Below the pieces are notes generated by a model. That model was not told the origin of the DNA, made no database searches, and saw only the letters and a program-made list of their open reading frames with translations. This document shows positions 41,786-51,140 of a stretch of DNA of 64,000 bases, piece by piece. Both the position numbers and the translations under genes were made by a program. Each line of letters opens with the position of its first letter. The stretch's first letter is position 1. This stretch comes from Faecalibacterium sp. UBA1819 (GTDB lineage Bacteria > Bacillota > Clostridia > Oscillospirales > Ruminococcaceae). The DNA lies in assembly GCA_002315015.1 (NCBI GenBank), contig DCEX01000018.1, forward strand, positions 62,001-126,000, given 5' to 3'.

Positions 41786-43799
41786 AATACATGTTTTAGA
41801 CCCGCACACCGCCGAGTTGATTGCGGCGGGGGAAGTGGTGGAGCGTCCCGCTTCCGTGGTAAAAGAGCTGATGGAAAATGCGCTGGATGCCGGGGCAAAG
41901 CACATCACCGTGGCAATTGAACGCGGCGGCGTTTCGCTGATTCAGGTATCGGACGACGGAACGGGCATTGAGGCGGAAAGCTTGCCCACCGCCTTTGTGC
42001 GCCACGCAACCAGCAAGATTGCCGTGGAAGAAGATTTGGAGCATATTTTGACGCTGGGCTTTCGCGGTGAGGCACTGGCCAGCATTGCCAGTGTGTCGCG
42101 CGTAGAGGTTGTAACGAAAACGCAGGAGGACGAATTTGCTTCCTGCTACCGTGTGGAGGGCGGTGTGGAGCAAGGGCTGGAGCCTTCGGCCCGTCCCGTA
42201 GGGACTACCTTTACCGTGCGGGATTTGTTTTACAACACCCCTGCGCGCATGAAGTTTTTGAAAAAAGACCAGACAGAAGCGGGCTATGTGGCGGACGTTG
42301 CAGCACAGCTGGCCTTGTCGCGCCCGGAAGTTTGCGTCAAATTTTTAAAAGAGGGAAAAGCTCAATTCCAAACGCCGGGTGACGGAACGGTGCGCGGGGC
42401 GGCCTATGCAGTGCTTTCGCGTGACTTTGCGCGTGAACTGGTGGAAGTGGACATGAGCAGTGCAGGAATGACCGTCAGCGGGTTGATTACGCCTCCCGCA
42501 GCTTGCCGCGCCAGCCGCTCCATGCAGTTTTTCTTTATCAATGGCCGCTATGTCAAAAACCGCACCATGATGGCCGCGCTGGAAGCTGCCTATCAGGGAA
42601 CGCTGATGCAAAAGCGCTTTCCCGGCTGTGTACTCAATTTGACCATGCCGCCGCAGATGGTGGATGTCAATGTCCATCCCGCCAAAACAGAGGTTCGTTT
42701 TGCGCGGGAAAAGGACGTTTTTGAAGCGGTGTATGCGGCGGTGAAATCGGCGCTTGCGCAGCCGCAGACGGGCTTTCGGGAATTTGCATTTCAAGACAAG
42801 CCGCAGAAAGAAAGCGAACCTGCAAAAGAACCGTTTGCGGAGGAGAGAACTCCTGCGGCTCCTGTTTTGGGACAAACGCGCGCACCGGAGAAAGCTGCCG
42901 CTGCTCGTCCTGCGCAAACGGGTACGGCAAGCGGAGAACAATTGAAAGCATGTCATCAGTGGATGAACGATTTTTCCAAAAAGATAGAGCAGAGTGCTTT
43001 GCGCGAAGCGCCCGCTGCACCCTCGGTGCAAAGCGTGTCGTCTGTTCGGGCGGCTTACGAGGTGAAACCCGATATTTTTGTGCAGGAGGACGAGCCTTGT
43101 CACCGTGTGCCTGTTCCGCAGGAGCAAAAGGCAGTTGAGCCGGTGTCTTGCACAAATCAGGCCGTTCAGCCAATGCCGGCGCAAACGTCGGAGGCGTGTG
43201 AACAGATTACCCTTTTGAAAGAAGAAGCACCGCCGCTTCGTTTGATTGGTGAGATCTTTCACACCTATTTAATTGCCCAGCGCGGAGACGCGATGTGTTT
43301 GATTGACAAGCACGCCGCCCATGAGCGCATTTTGTATGAAGATTTAATGGCCGGTTTCGGTGTCCGCAGCAGTCAGATGCTTTTGTGTCCGGTGACCGTA
43401 CAGGTTTCAGCGCAGGAAAAGCACACGCTTTTGGACGCACAGGAGCTTTTGCAGAAAAGCGGCCTCGAGGTAGAGGACTTTGGAACAGGCGCAGTCGTTG
43501 TGCGTGCGGTACCCGCTGATATTGAAGAACATGATATCCCAAATTTGGTGCTTGAGGTGGCGAGCCGCCTGATGGCAAACCCCAATGATACCATGAGCGA
43601 AAAAACCGAGTGGGTGCTGCATTCGATTGCCTGTCGCGCCGCAATTAAGGCGGGCGACAAAACCCCGCCGGAAACGCTGCTCGGTTTGGCGCGCCGTGTG
43701 CTGGACGGTGAGATCCCGCCGTTTTGTCCGCATGGCCGCCCGGTGGTGCTGAAAATCACACAAAAGGAGCTGGAAAAGCAATTTGGCAGACAAGGTTAA
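41778..43799 (+). CDS. mutL: DNA mismatch repair protein MutL, endonuclease type
   Basis: Partner of MutS, 673 residues. The N-terminal GHKL ATPase shows ELMENALDAGAKHI, DDGTGI, and FRGEALASIASV. A long variable linker rich in Ala, Glu and Gln spans about residues 330-490. The C-terminal dimer domain contains DKHAAHERILYE, the metal-binding endonuclease motif, plus ACRAAIKAGD and CPHGRP, so strand nicking is expected; no MutH-like gene is present here. The start overlaps the end of mutS, and the end overlaps miaA. Confidence 0.98.
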   Translation: MAKIHVLDPHTAELIAAGEVVERPASVVKELMENALDAGAKHITVAIERGGVSLIQVSDDGTGIEAESLPTAFVRHATSKIAVEEDLEHILTLGFRGEALASIASVSRVEVVTKTQEDEFASCYRVEGGVEQGLEPSARPVGTTFTVRDLFYNTPARMKFLKKDQTEAGYVADVAAQLALSRPEVCVKFLKEGKAQFQTPGDGTVRGAAYAVLSRDFARELVEVDMSSAGMTVSGLITPPAACRASRSMQFFFINGRYVKNRTMMAALEAAYQGTLMQKRFPGCVLNLTMPPQMVDVNVHPAKTEVRFAREKDVFEAVYAAVKSALAQPQTGFREFAFQDKPQKESEPAKEPFAEERTPAAPVLGQTRAPEKAAAARPAQTGTASGEQLKACHQWMNDFSKKIEQSALREAPAAPSVQSVSSVRAAYEVKPDIFVQEDEPCHRVPVPQEQKAVEPVSCTNQAVQPMPAQTSEACEQITLLKEEAPPLRLIGEIFHTYLIAQRGDAMCLIDKHAAHERILYEDLMAGFGVRSSQMLLCPVTVQVSAQEKHTLLDAQELLQKSGLEVEDFGTGAVVVRAVPADIEEHDIPNLVLEVASRLMANPNDTMSEKTEWVLHSIACRAAIKAGDKTPPETLLGLARRVLDGEIPPFCPHGRPVVLKITQKELEKQFGRQG

Positions 43800-44733
43800 G
43801 GTGTTGATGCTGTGCGGCCCCACGGCCAGCGGAAAAACGGCGCTGGCCGTCATGCTGGCCAAGGCGCTCGACGGAGAAGTGATTTCCGCGGACTCCATGC
43901 AGATTTACAAAGGGCTTACAGTGGGGACGGCGGCGCCGACGGAAGCGGAAATGCAGGGGGTGCCCCATCATTTGATCGGTGTGATACCGCCTCAGCAGCG
44001 CTTTTCTGTGGCGGACTGGACGGCGGCGGCTGCCGAGAAAATTGCGGATATTCACCGCCGCGGCAAAACGCCGATTATCGCAGGCGGCACGGGGCTGTAT
44101 CTTTCCAGCCTAATGAACGGTGTGCGCTTTGAGGAGGAAAAAACAGACCCCGCCCTGCGCGAAGCACTTGCGCGGCAGCTGGAGCAAGAGGGCGCCGAGG
44201 TGATGTATCAGCGCTTATGTGAAGTGGACGCGGCGTATGCAAAAACGCTGCACCCCAACAATGCCGGGCGTGTGCTGCGCGCGCTGGAAGTTTATCTGCA
44301 AAGCGGCCAAACCATGACGCAGCGCTTGGCGCAATCGCTTCCGCCGGAAAAGCCGTATGACACCTGCTTGTATGCGCTGAATTACGAGACGCGCGCAGAG
44401 CTGTACGAAAACATTGAGCGCCGTGTGGACGCGATGATGCAGCAGGGGATTTTGGACGAAGCACGCTGTGTATATGAGCACCGCGACAGCTGGCACACGG
44501 CGGTGCAGGCCATTGGCTATAAGGAGTTCTTCCCGTTTTTAGAGGGGGTGCAGCCGTTGGAGGCTTGTGTGGATGAACTGAAAAAAGCGACACGCCATTA
44601 TGCTAAACGTCAGCTGACATGGTTTCGCAGAATGGACGGCATTCGCTGGGAACGCGCTGCCGACCCCGCTGCGGCCGAAAGAATTGCCGATGCTTTTTTG
44701 CGAAAGACCGGCGCAGACCAGCGCGCTGATTGA
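43783..44733 (+). CDS. miaA: tRNA dimethylallyltransferase
   Basis: Adds the dimethylallyl group to A37 of tRNAs, giving the substrate for MiaB; 316 residues. Walker A is GPTASGKTALAV, followed by ISADSMQIYKGLTVGTAAPT and IIAGGTGLYLSSL, all typical. The TTG at 43783, inside the end of mutL and 13 bases after AAAGGAG, is the best start; GTG 43801 or ATG 43807 would cut close to the P-loop. The mutS-mutL-miaA order is common in bacteria. Confidence 0.95.
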   Translation: MADKVKVLMLCGPTASGKTALAVMLAKALDGEVISADSMQIYKGLTVGTAAPTEAEMQGVPHHLIGVIPPQQRFSVADWTAAAAEKIADIHRRGKTPIIAGGTGLYLSSLMNGVRFEEEKTDPALREALARQLEQEGAEVMYQRLCEVDAAYAKTLHPNNAGRVLRALEVYLQSGQTMTQRLAQSLPPEKPYDTCLYALNYETRAELYENIERRVDAMMQQGILDEARCVYEHRDSWHTAVQAIGYKEFFPFLEGVQPLEACVDELKKATRHYAKRQLTWFRRMDGIRWERAADPAAAERIADAFLRKTGADQRAD

Positions 44734-44777
44734 TTCCAATCAGCCAAAGAACATGCAAAAGCGAACAGGAGGCAAGT

Positions 44778-46004
44778 ATGAGCCGTTGGACACGAAAAGT
44801 AAAAAGTAACTGGCTTCCGGCTTTGCTGCTGGCAGTGCCGATTTGCTATGTGCTGATTCAGCTGTTTTTAATTTTAGACCGCTCCTATGTAATTGAAGTG
44901 GCGATGCCGAACAGCTTGGATGACACCCTGATGTGCGATGGCATTATCGGTGTGAACGAAGTGGAAATTGCGCAGACTGCGCAGGGAACGCTTTACTATT
45001 TGGCACAAAACGGAGAGCGCGTTGCCGCGGGCGATGCGGTGGCTCAGGTTTATGCCAGTGAGGATGCCGCCGCGATTGGACAGAAAATACGAAAAATTGA
45101 TGAAGAAATTCAGATTTTGCAGGAGTCGCAGAACAGCGCCAGCAACTTGATGGATTTGGAAGAATTGGAAAAGCAGAAGATGACGGCGGTATATCATCTT
45201 TTGGAGGCAGGACAGACCGGAGATTTTTCCGGCCTGAACAGCGACTATCGAACCTTGCAGCTGTCGATGAACCGCACGGTGGTACAGCTGGATGAAACGG
45301 CCGATTTTTCCGCCCGCATTGCCGAGCTCAACGCACAAAAGGAAGCTTTGTCATCCTCTTCGCAGGCGCAGAATATCACAGCCGGTGCGGGCGGATATTT
45401 TGTCTCGGCGATGGATTCGCAGAAAAAACAATACAGCATTGAACAGCTCCAAGCAATGACGCCCGCTCAGCTGCAAGAGGCGGCACAGAGTGCGCAGCAG
45501 GCTAACAGCACCGGCATAGTGGGCAAGCTTTGGCTGGACTATCATTGGTATTTTTACACGACGGTTTCTTTATCCGATGCGGAAAAATTTCGCGAAGGCG
45601 ATGTTTTGAACATTTCCTTTCCAGACTGTGCGTCGGAGCAGGTGCCTGTAACGGTCTTGTCCATTACGCCGGATGAAGCCGCGGGCGTGGCAAAGCTGGA
45701 GCTGGAGAGCGAGTATATCAACGAGGACGTTGTAACGCTGGAGCAGGCTCGTGCGGAAATTTCTTTTGAGACTTACAAGGGCCTCAGCGTCAGCAAACAG
45801 GCGCTGCATGTGCTCGACGGACAAACCGGCATTTATGTCAAAAGCGGAAATATGGTGTACTGGCGGCCTGTGAAAGTGCTGTTTGAAGGCGAGTCACAGG
45901 TGATTTTGAGCGATGTGTACGAGGATGGCGTCAACGAGGTAAAATACTATGACAACGTCATCCGAACCGGAAAGGATATTCACGACGGTAAATTGCTGTC
46001 CTAA
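44778..46004 (+). CDS. HlyD-like membrane-anchored protein of the sepF cluster
   Basis: A 408-residue protein with a short cytoplasmic basic start, one membrane helix at about residues 12-34, and a large extracytoplasmic part. A biotinyl/lipoyl-like half (GTLYYLAQNGERVAAGDAVAQVY) precedes a long coiled coil with IGQKIRKIDEEIQILQ, as in HlyD-type adaptors. No ABC transporter or outer-membrane partner is nearby. AGGAGG precedes ATG 44778. Similar genes next to sepF occur in many clostridia (from memory), suggesting an envelope or division role, which is not proven by sequence. Confidence 0.8.
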   Translation: MSRWTRKVKSNWLPALLLAVPICYVLIQLFLILDRSYVIEVAMPNSLDDTLMCDGIIGVNEVEIAQTAQGTLYYLAQNGERVAAGDAVAQVYASEDAAAIGQKIRKIDEEIQILQESQNSASNLMDLEELEKQKMTAVYHLLEAGQTGDFSGLNSDYRTLQLSMNRTVVQLDETADFSARIAELNAQKEALSSSSQAQNITAGAGGYFVSAMDSQKKQYSIEQLQAMTPAQLQEAAQSAQQANSTGIVGKLWLDYHWYFYTTVSLSDAEKFREGDVLNISFPDCASEQVPVTVLSITPDEAAGVAKLELESEYINEDVVTLEQARAEISFETYKGLSVSKQALHVLDGQTGIYVKSGNMVYWRPVKVLFEGESQVILSDVYEDGVNEVKYYDNVIRTGKDIHDGKLLS

Positions 46005-46027
46005 TGTCCGGCGTGGAATGTGAGCTA

Positions 46028-46056
46028 TTGACAAGCAGGCGAAAAACTAGGATAAT
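46028..46056 (+). promoter_or_regulatory. Promoter of the sepF operon
   Basis: TTGACA (46028-46033), a 17-bp spacer and GATAAT (46051-46056), 50 bases upstream of sepF. Confidence 0.8.
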
Positions 46057-46105
46057 AGATAATGATACCAAAGCGTATGAAACGTAATTAAAGGAGCTCT
46101 TTTTT

Positions 46106-46591
46106 ATGAGTATGTTGGATAAGCTGAAAGGCATTATGGGCGCCCCGACCGATGAGGATGAAGAGTACGAGGATGAGGAGTACGAACAAGACACTCAGGA
46201 AGAGTATGCCGAAGAAGAGCAGCACACCAATCGTACAAACAATCATAACAGTCATTATGAACAAACAAACGAGGCGGCCAACCGCCCGGGAAAGGTGGTA
46301 AACATGGCTTCTTCTGCACCGCTGCAGGTGGTACTGGTAAAGCCCGAGCGCTTTGAGGATGCGTCTGCCATTGCAGACCATTTGAATGCAAAAAGAACGG
46401 TTGTTTTGAACTTGGAGGGAACCAGCAAGGAGGTTTCCCGCCGTTTGGTGGACTTTTTGTCCGGTGTAGCGTATGCAAACCACGGTCAGATGAAGCGTGT
46501 GGCAAACAGCACCTTCATTATTACACCGTTCAACGTCGATATTATGGGCGACTTGCTGGACGAGCTGGAAAGCAATGGCGTCTTCTTCTGA
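46106..46591 (+). CDS. sepF: Cell division protein SepF
   Basis: FtsZ-binding membrane-associated division protein, 161 residues. The N-terminal amphipathic segment (MSMLDKLKGIMG) would bind the membrane. A long acidic and Gln/Asn-rich linker follows (about 12-60), then the conserved DUF552 fold from PLQVVLVKPERFEDA through GDLLDELESNGVFF. AAGGAGCT precedes the ATG. It overlaps the YlmH gene, as in many Firmicutes. Confidence 0.95.
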   Translation: MSMLDKLKGIMGAPTDEDEEYEDEEYEQDTQEEYAEEEQHTNRTNNHNSHYEQTNEAANRPGKVVNMASSAPLQVVLVKPERFEDASAIADHLNAKRTVVLNLEGTSKEVSRRLVDFLSGVAYANHGQMKRVANSTFIITPFNVDIMGDLLDELESNGVFF

Positions 46592-47360
46592 GCACAAAAA
46601 GCGCGGATATCGCCCGCCGTGTAACGACGAAGAACGCTTGCTGGTGCGGCGTGTTTCGCAGCTGGCAATGGGCTCCGTTTACGGCGGCGTGAAAAAAATC
46701 GGTTTTTTAAGCGACCGCGAGTTGGAGCTTGCCCTGGCTGCCGGCAATGCAAGCGGCGCTGCAATGCGTGCATTCGGCGGTTATGAAAGTGCCGAGCGCT
46801 GTGTGCTGGCGTTTTCCAATTGCGAGGAAAATCTTTGCGACGAAGTGTTTGAAATCGGCTGTGTGCGCATCGAGGCAGGCGCCGAGGCCAAGCGCTTAAC
46901 GCATCGCGACTATTTGGGCGCACTGATGGCTTTGGGCCTCACCCGTGAGACGCTGGGCGATATTCTGCCCGATGAGAAAGGGGCTTTTGTCTATGCGCGC
47001 CGCGTGGCTGTACAGTGTATTTTAAATGAACTGACCGGCGTTGGAAGATGCACGGTACACTGCGAGGAGAGCGTTCAGCAGCCCGTGCAGCAGGAGCATC
47101 GCACAGAGCGCACCGCAAGCGTGGCCTCGCTTCGTTTGGATGCTGTTTTGTCAGCTATGCTGCGCGTCAGCCGTTCCGAAGCGGGAGCCCTGATTCGCGC
47201 GGGCGCGGTGAGCATTAACCATGTGCAGACGGCACGCCAGCACGAAGCTATGTATGAAAATGATGTAGTGCGCGTGAAGGGGTACGGAAAGTACGAGTTG
47301 TGCGCAGTGGGCGCACAGAGCAAAAAGGGCAGGACTTTTATCACTTATTGCCAATTTTAG
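46575..47360 (+). CDS. ylmH: YlmH-like RNA-binding S4 domain protein
   Basis: A 261-residue protein of the YlmH group found between sepF and divIVA. The N-terminal half has NDEERLLVRRVSQLA and LTHRDYLGALMALGLTRETLGDI. The C-terminal S4 domain has SLRLDAVLSAMLRVSRSEAGALIRAG. Recent work on Bacillus YlmH relates it to ribosome-associated quality control; that function would be cytosolic and RNA-linked. The ATG at 46575 lies inside the end of sepF (17-base overlap), so the exact start is moderately certain. Confidence 0.92.
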   Translation: MASSSEHKKRGYRPPCNDEERLLVRRVSQLAMGSVYGGVKKIGFLSDRELELALAAGNASGAAMRAFGGYESAERCVLAFSNCEENLCDEVFEIGCVRIEAGAEAKRLTHRDYLGALMALGLTRETLGDILPDEKGAFVYARRVAVQCILNELTGVGRCTVHCEESVQQPVQQEHRTERTASVASLRLDAVLSAMLRVSRSEAGALIRAGAVSINHVQTARQHEAMYENDVVRVKGYGKYELCAVGAQSKKGRTFITYCQF

Positions 47361-47379
47361 AAAAGAGGGGTATTCTCTT

Positions 47380-48246
47380 ATGACCGTGGATGACATCAGA
47401 AATGCCGTGTTTGATAAAACTCTGGGCAGAGGCTACCGCATGGACCAGGTAGACGAGTTTTTGGCACAGGTTGCCGCTGAGTTTGAGCGCAAAGAACGCG
47501 AAAAAGAGGATATCGAGAAAAAGCTGTATATCTTAGCGGAAAAAGTAGACCAGTATCGCAATGATGAGGAGACGCTGAAAACGGCTTTGCTGAATGCGCA
47601 GAGAATGGGCGAAAGCGTGATTTACGAAGCGCGCCAAAAAGCGGAAACGATTGTATATGACGCCAATAATAAAGCAAGCCGTCTGCGCGAAGAAGCGCGC
47701 CAGGTGGTGGCCGATGCCGAGGAAGAGCTGCGCAGCTTGAAGGCGGAGGTTACGCACTTTAAGAAAAACATTTTGGATATGTACCGCCAGCACATTGAGC
47801 TGCTGAGCGTTTTGCCGGAGGAGCGCCACATTGAGGTGGAGCCGGATGAGCCGGAAAAACCGCAGGAGCCGCACCCGGAAGAAGAGCAAGTGCAGGAACA
47901 AGCCCCCGAGGAGATTGCCGAGGAGGAAGCGCTGGAACCGGCGGAAGAGTTTGAGCTGGAAGACGAGCAGGAGCTTGACGATGACGCTTTCTTAATGGAC
48001 GAGGAGCAGGAAGAAACGTTGGACGACGGCGATGACATGCTGTTCGACTCATTTGAGGACGAGCAAGAGGAAGAAGATTACCAAGACGAGGATTATTTTG
48101 ATTTCCAAGAGCCGGAGGTTGAAGTACAGCAAGAGCCCGAGGAGCCGATGCCGCAGCCAAAGCCCAAAAGAAAACCGGCCGCACGCAAGACACGTTCCAA
48201 AAAAGATGTTGCTTATGGAACGTATGAGGACATCACCTTCCATTGA
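47380..48246 (+). CDS. divIVA: DivIVA family protein with acidic C-terminal region
   Basis: Coiled-coil protein marking curved membrane at poles and septa, 288 residues. The N-terminal lipid-binding domain is DIRNAVFDKTLGRGYRMDQVDEFL, and a coiled coil extends to about residue 145. The remaining half is unusually acidic, a Glu/Asp-rich tract of about 110 residues ending in a basic KPKRKPAARKTRSKK patch. The tail is longer than in Bacillus DivIVA (164 residues). An intrinsic terminator follows immediately. Confidence 0.93.
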   Translation: MTVDDIRNAVFDKTLGRGYRMDQVDEFLAQVAAEFERKEREKEDIEKKLYILAEKVDQYRNDEETLKTALLNAQRMGESVIYEARQKAETIVYDANNKASRLREEARQVVADAEEELRSLKAEVTHFKKNILDMYRQHIELLSVLPEERHIEVEPDEPEKPQEPHPEEEQVQEQAPEEIAEEEALEPAEEFELEDEQELDDDAFLMDEEQEETLDDGDDMLFDSFEDEQEEEDYQDEDYFDFQEPEVEVQQEPEEPMPQPKPKRKPAARKTRSKKDVAYGTYEDITFH

Positions 48247-48251
48247 TGTGA

Positions 48252-48287
48252 ACAGCGGCGTAACGAAGCTACGCCGCTGTTTTTTTT
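48252..48287 (+). terminator. Terminator after divIVA
   Basis: A perfect 11-bp stem, ACAGCGGCGTA with TACGCCGCTGT, is followed by T7. Confidence 0.92.
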
Positions 48288-48418
48288 GCGTTGGGAAGCG
48301 GTGTTTTCCGAGGGGGATCAGTCAAAAAGGCGGCGGCCGTCATCTGCAAAGACAGATCGGGTATTCAAGTGTGCCGCCTGTGATTTAGCACCTCGGCAGG
48401 AACCGAAAGGAGCAAAGC

Positions 48419-48919
48419 ATGTTGATTTGGAGCGTTTTAGGAATTTTAGGTTGTGTTGTGCTCGACCAGCTGACCAAGTATTTCGCACAATTATATTTGC
48501 AGCCCGTGGGAACAATGCCTTTTATCCCGGGTATTATGGAGCTGCGCTTTGTGCTGAACGACGGTGCGGCGTTTTCCAGTTTTGCGGGCGCGCGTTTATT
48601 TTTGATTCTTTTCACCGGTATTGCCATTGCGGCACTTGCCGTGTATCTGTTTTGGAAAAAACCACCCAAACGCCTGGAGCGTACGGCTCTTGTGCTGCTG
48701 ATTGGCGGCGGGCTTGGCAATTTGATTGACCGTGTGCGAACCGGGGTGGTAGTGGACTTTTTTGCAACCACTTTTGTGGATTTTGCAGTGTTCAATGTGG
48801 CTGATTGTTTTGTTTGTGTGGGTGCTGCCATGCTGATTTTGTATGTGTTTTTAGAAGAACGAAAGAAAAGCGGTGAACCCGAGCGGAAAGGCAGTGAAAC
48901 AGAGCATGGAACTTCTTGA
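48419..48919 (+). CDS. lspA: Lipoprotein signal peptidase (signal peptidase II)
   Basis: Aspartyl membrane protease that removes lipoprotein signal peptides, 166 residues with four helices. Conserved parts are DQLTKYF near the N terminus, LRFVLNDGAAFS, GNLIDRVRTGVVVDF with one catalytic Asp, and FNVADCFVCVG with the other. CGAAAGGAGC precedes the ATG. Likely clients in this window include the BtuF-like protein and the Ser-rich lipoprotein. The C terminus overlaps the start of the pseudouridine synthase gene. Confidence 0.96.
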   Translation: MLIWSVLGILGCVVLDQLTKYFAQLYLQPVGTMPFIPGIMELRFVLNDGAAFSSFAGARLFLILFTGIAIAALAVYLFWKKPPKRLERTALVLLIGGGLGNLIDRVRTGVVVDFFATTFVDFAVFNVADCFVCVGAAMLILYVFLEERKKSGEPERKGSETEHGTS

Positions 48920-49832
48920 AGCTTTTGTGGATGAAGAACATGCCGGGATACGGCTGGATGCTTTTTTGGCAGCTGTATTTGAACAAGTGACGCGCAGTTA
49001 TGCGCAAACCCTTTTGGAAAATGGGGCGGTGCAGTATAACGGAAAAACGGTGTCGAAAAGCACAAAAACCGCAGCCGGGGCAAAAGTGACGCTTTGCTTG
49101 CCGGACCCCAAACCGCTGGAAACCCCGGCGCAGGAAATTGCGCTTGATATTGTGTATGAGGACGCCAATTTGCTGGTGGTGAATAAGCCCAAGGGAATGG
49201 TGGTGCATCCGGCGGCAGGAAACCCCGACGGCACGCTCGTGAATGCACTTTTGTACCATTGCGGGGAAAATTTGTCGGCGATTAACGGCGAAATTCGCCC
49301 CGGCATTGTTCACCGTATTGATAAAGATACCAGCGGCTTGCTGGTGGTGGCAAAAGACAACGAAACACATCTTTCCCTTTCGCAGCAGTTTGCCGAGCAC
49401 AGCATTACCCGCGTGTATCACACCGTGGTATACGGCGGATTTTCACAGGATGAAGGCTTTGTAGAAGGGATGATTGCGCGTCATCCGGTAGATAGAAAGC
49501 GAATGGCCGTTGTGCCGGACAAAGGAAGATATGCGTACACTTCTTATCGGGTAGAGGCGCGTTACCAAGGGTTTACGCATTTGTCGGTGCGCTTGAAAAC
49601 CGGGCGCACCCACCAGATCCGTGTGCATATGGCAAGCATTGGGCATCCTGTGGCCGGCGACCCGGTGTATGGCCCGCGCAAGGTGCTGACACAGCTGGAG
49701 GGTCAATGTCTGCACGCGAAGGTGCTTGGGTTTGTGCATCCCGCCACAGGAAAATATATCGAATTTGACAGTGAGCTTCCGCCTTACTTTAAGACGTTTA
49801 TCAGCAAGTTGTCTCCAAAGGGAGGCGTATAG
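48906..49832 (+). CDS. RluA/RluD family rRNA pseudouridine synthase
   Basis: A 308-residue protein with an S4 domain (GIRLDAFLAAVFEQVTRSYA onward) and the RluA catalytic domain. The catalytic Asp is in GIVHRIDKDTSGLLVVAKD; the GRTHQIRVHM motif follows. It converts selected 23S rRNA uridines to pseudouridine. ATG 48906 gives the typical start MELLEAFVDEEHAG; a GTG at 48873 is possible but has a poor ribosome site. LspA-rluD pairing is common in Firmicutes. Confidence 0.93.
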   Translation: MELLEAFVDEEHAGIRLDAFLAAVFEQVTRSYAQTLLENGAVQYNGKTVSKSTKTAAGAKVTLCLPDPKPLETPAQEIALDIVYEDANLLVVNKPKGMVVHPAAGNPDGTLVNALLYHCGENLSAINGEIRPGIVHRIDKDTSGLLVVAKDNETHLSLSQQFAEHSITRVYHTVVYGGFSQDEGFVEGMIARHPVDRKRMAVVPDKGRYAYTSYRVEARYQGFTHLSVRLKTGRTHQIRVHMASIGHPVAGDPVYGPRKVLTQLEGQCLHAKVLGFVHPATGKYIEFDSELPPYFKTFISKLSPKGGV

Positions 49833-49880
49833 CCTTCTGCATGTGGTAGAAAAAAGGCTGTGCAGGAAAGGGTGTTGAAA

Positions 49881-50738
49881 ATGATACAGTCCGTCAAAGA
49901 TTGTTTGGTGGTCTGCGATGTGGATAATACGCTGCTAAGCGCCGAGGGCGGGCTGCCGCAGGTAAACAAATTGACGATTGAGCTGTTTATGTCTATGGGC
50001 GGACGGTTTACCGTGGCGACAGGGCGCACAACAGAATCGGTAAAGCGGCAGCTGGGACAGCTGAAAATTAACGCCCCCGCCATTACATATGGCGGAAGCG
50101 TGATTTATGATTTTGACAACAAGCGCCGGCTGCAAAACAAGGTTTTGCCGGAAATTGTCGCGATGCAGGCGTTGTGTGATATCAAAGAGGCGGTGCCCGG
50201 AATTGGCATTGAAGTGATGACGGCGGATGGCCGCTTGTATGTTGTGCAAAGCAATGAATATACCCATCATCACACGGTTTATGAGCGGCTGATCTATACG
50301 ATGTCGCCGTTGGGAGAGTTTTCCAACCAGTGGAATAAGGTGATGTTTGCCGGGGCGCCGGAGCTTTTGAAAAAAGCGCAGGAGTTTGTGAAAAAAAGAC
50401 GTTATCCGGGCCTTTATTTTGTGTTTACCGATGAAATTTATTTTGAGATGATGCCGCAGTGTGTGTCAAAGGGCAGCGCGCTGAGAGAATTGTGTGCTTT
50501 TACGGGGGTTCCGCTGGAAAACACGATTGCCATTGGGGATTATTACAACGATTTAGAGATGCTGGAAACGGCGGGTTATGCAGTTGCAATGGAAAATGCG
50601 CCCATGAAGCTGCAAGCAGTTGCGGATGAAATTACATCGCGCTGTGAAGACGGCGGAGTGGCACAGGTTTTGTACAAATTGATTCGCAAATATGGCGAGG
50701 ACCCGCGCGAAGGCAGGGTGAGAGGATACTTTCGGTGA
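49881..50738 (+). CDS. Cof-type HAD superfamily phosphatase
   Basis: A 285-residue cytosolic phosphatase. Motif I is VCDVDNTLLS with the nucleophile Asp and an acid two residues later; motif II is the Thr in VATGRTTES; motifs III and IV are KGSALRELC and IGDYYNDLEML. The C2-type cap domain lies between motifs II and III, as in the Cof/YidA group acting on sugar phosphates or flavin intermediates. AGGAAAGGG precedes ATG 49881. The stop overlaps the next start. Confidence 0.9.
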   Translation: MIQSVKDCLVVCDVDNTLLSAEGGLPQVNKLTIELFMSMGGRFTVATGRTTESVKRQLGQLKINAPAITYGGSVIYDFDNKRRLQNKVLPEIVAMQALCDIKEAVPGIGIEVMTADGRLYVVQSNEYTHHHTVYERLIYTMSPLGEFSNQWNKVMFAGAPELLKKAQEFVKKRRYPGLYFVFTDEIYFEMMPQCVSKGSALRELCAFTGVPLENTIAIGDYYNDLEMLETAGYAVAMENAPMKLQAVADEITSRCEDGGVAQVLYKLIRKYGEDPREGRVRGYFR

Positions 50739-51040
50739 AAAAGTGGATTCTTTTTTACGCTGTATTTCTGGCAGCCGCCATTTGGGCGGCAGATTCATTT
50801 GCGTCTGTTCCGCAGCGCGATGCAATCGTTTGGCCAAAGCATGACTTGATTGAAGTCAACCATGCGACGGTGCAGGATTGGATGGTGCTGCCGGGAATAG
50901 GTGAAAAACGCGCACAGGCATTGGTTGACCTGCGCGAGAGGAAGGGAAGTTTGAAAGAGCCGCAGGAGTTAGTGCAGGCAGAGGGGATTTCGCAAGCCTT
51001 GGTACAGGAAATAACGCCGTATTTGTGCTTTGAAGAATGA
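50735..51040 (+). CDS. ComEA-like helix-hairpin-helix protein
   Basis: A 101-residue protein with an N-terminal hydrophobic signal or anchor (about residues 4-22) and a C-terminal HhH domain: IEVNHATVQDWMVLPGIGEKRAQALVDLRERKG is the family signature, divided around the GIG turn. ComEA proteins bind incoming DNA at the membrane during transformation. This one is short and lacks the SLBB domain. It starts at a GTG overlapping the HAD gene. No comEC is present here, so the competence role is tentative. Confidence 0.82.
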   Translation: MKKWILFYAVFLAAAIWAADSFASVPQRDAIVWPKHDLIEVNHATVQDWMVLPGIGEKRAQALVDLRERKGSLKEPQELVQAEGISQALVQEITPYLCFEE

Positions 51041-51140
51041 GTACAGCGGCCTTGTTTTCGGGCTTTGCGATGTTGTGCCGAACAAAAATTTGCAGATTCG
51101 TTTGACAAACAAATAGAGGATCATCGGGAGGGATGATGCA

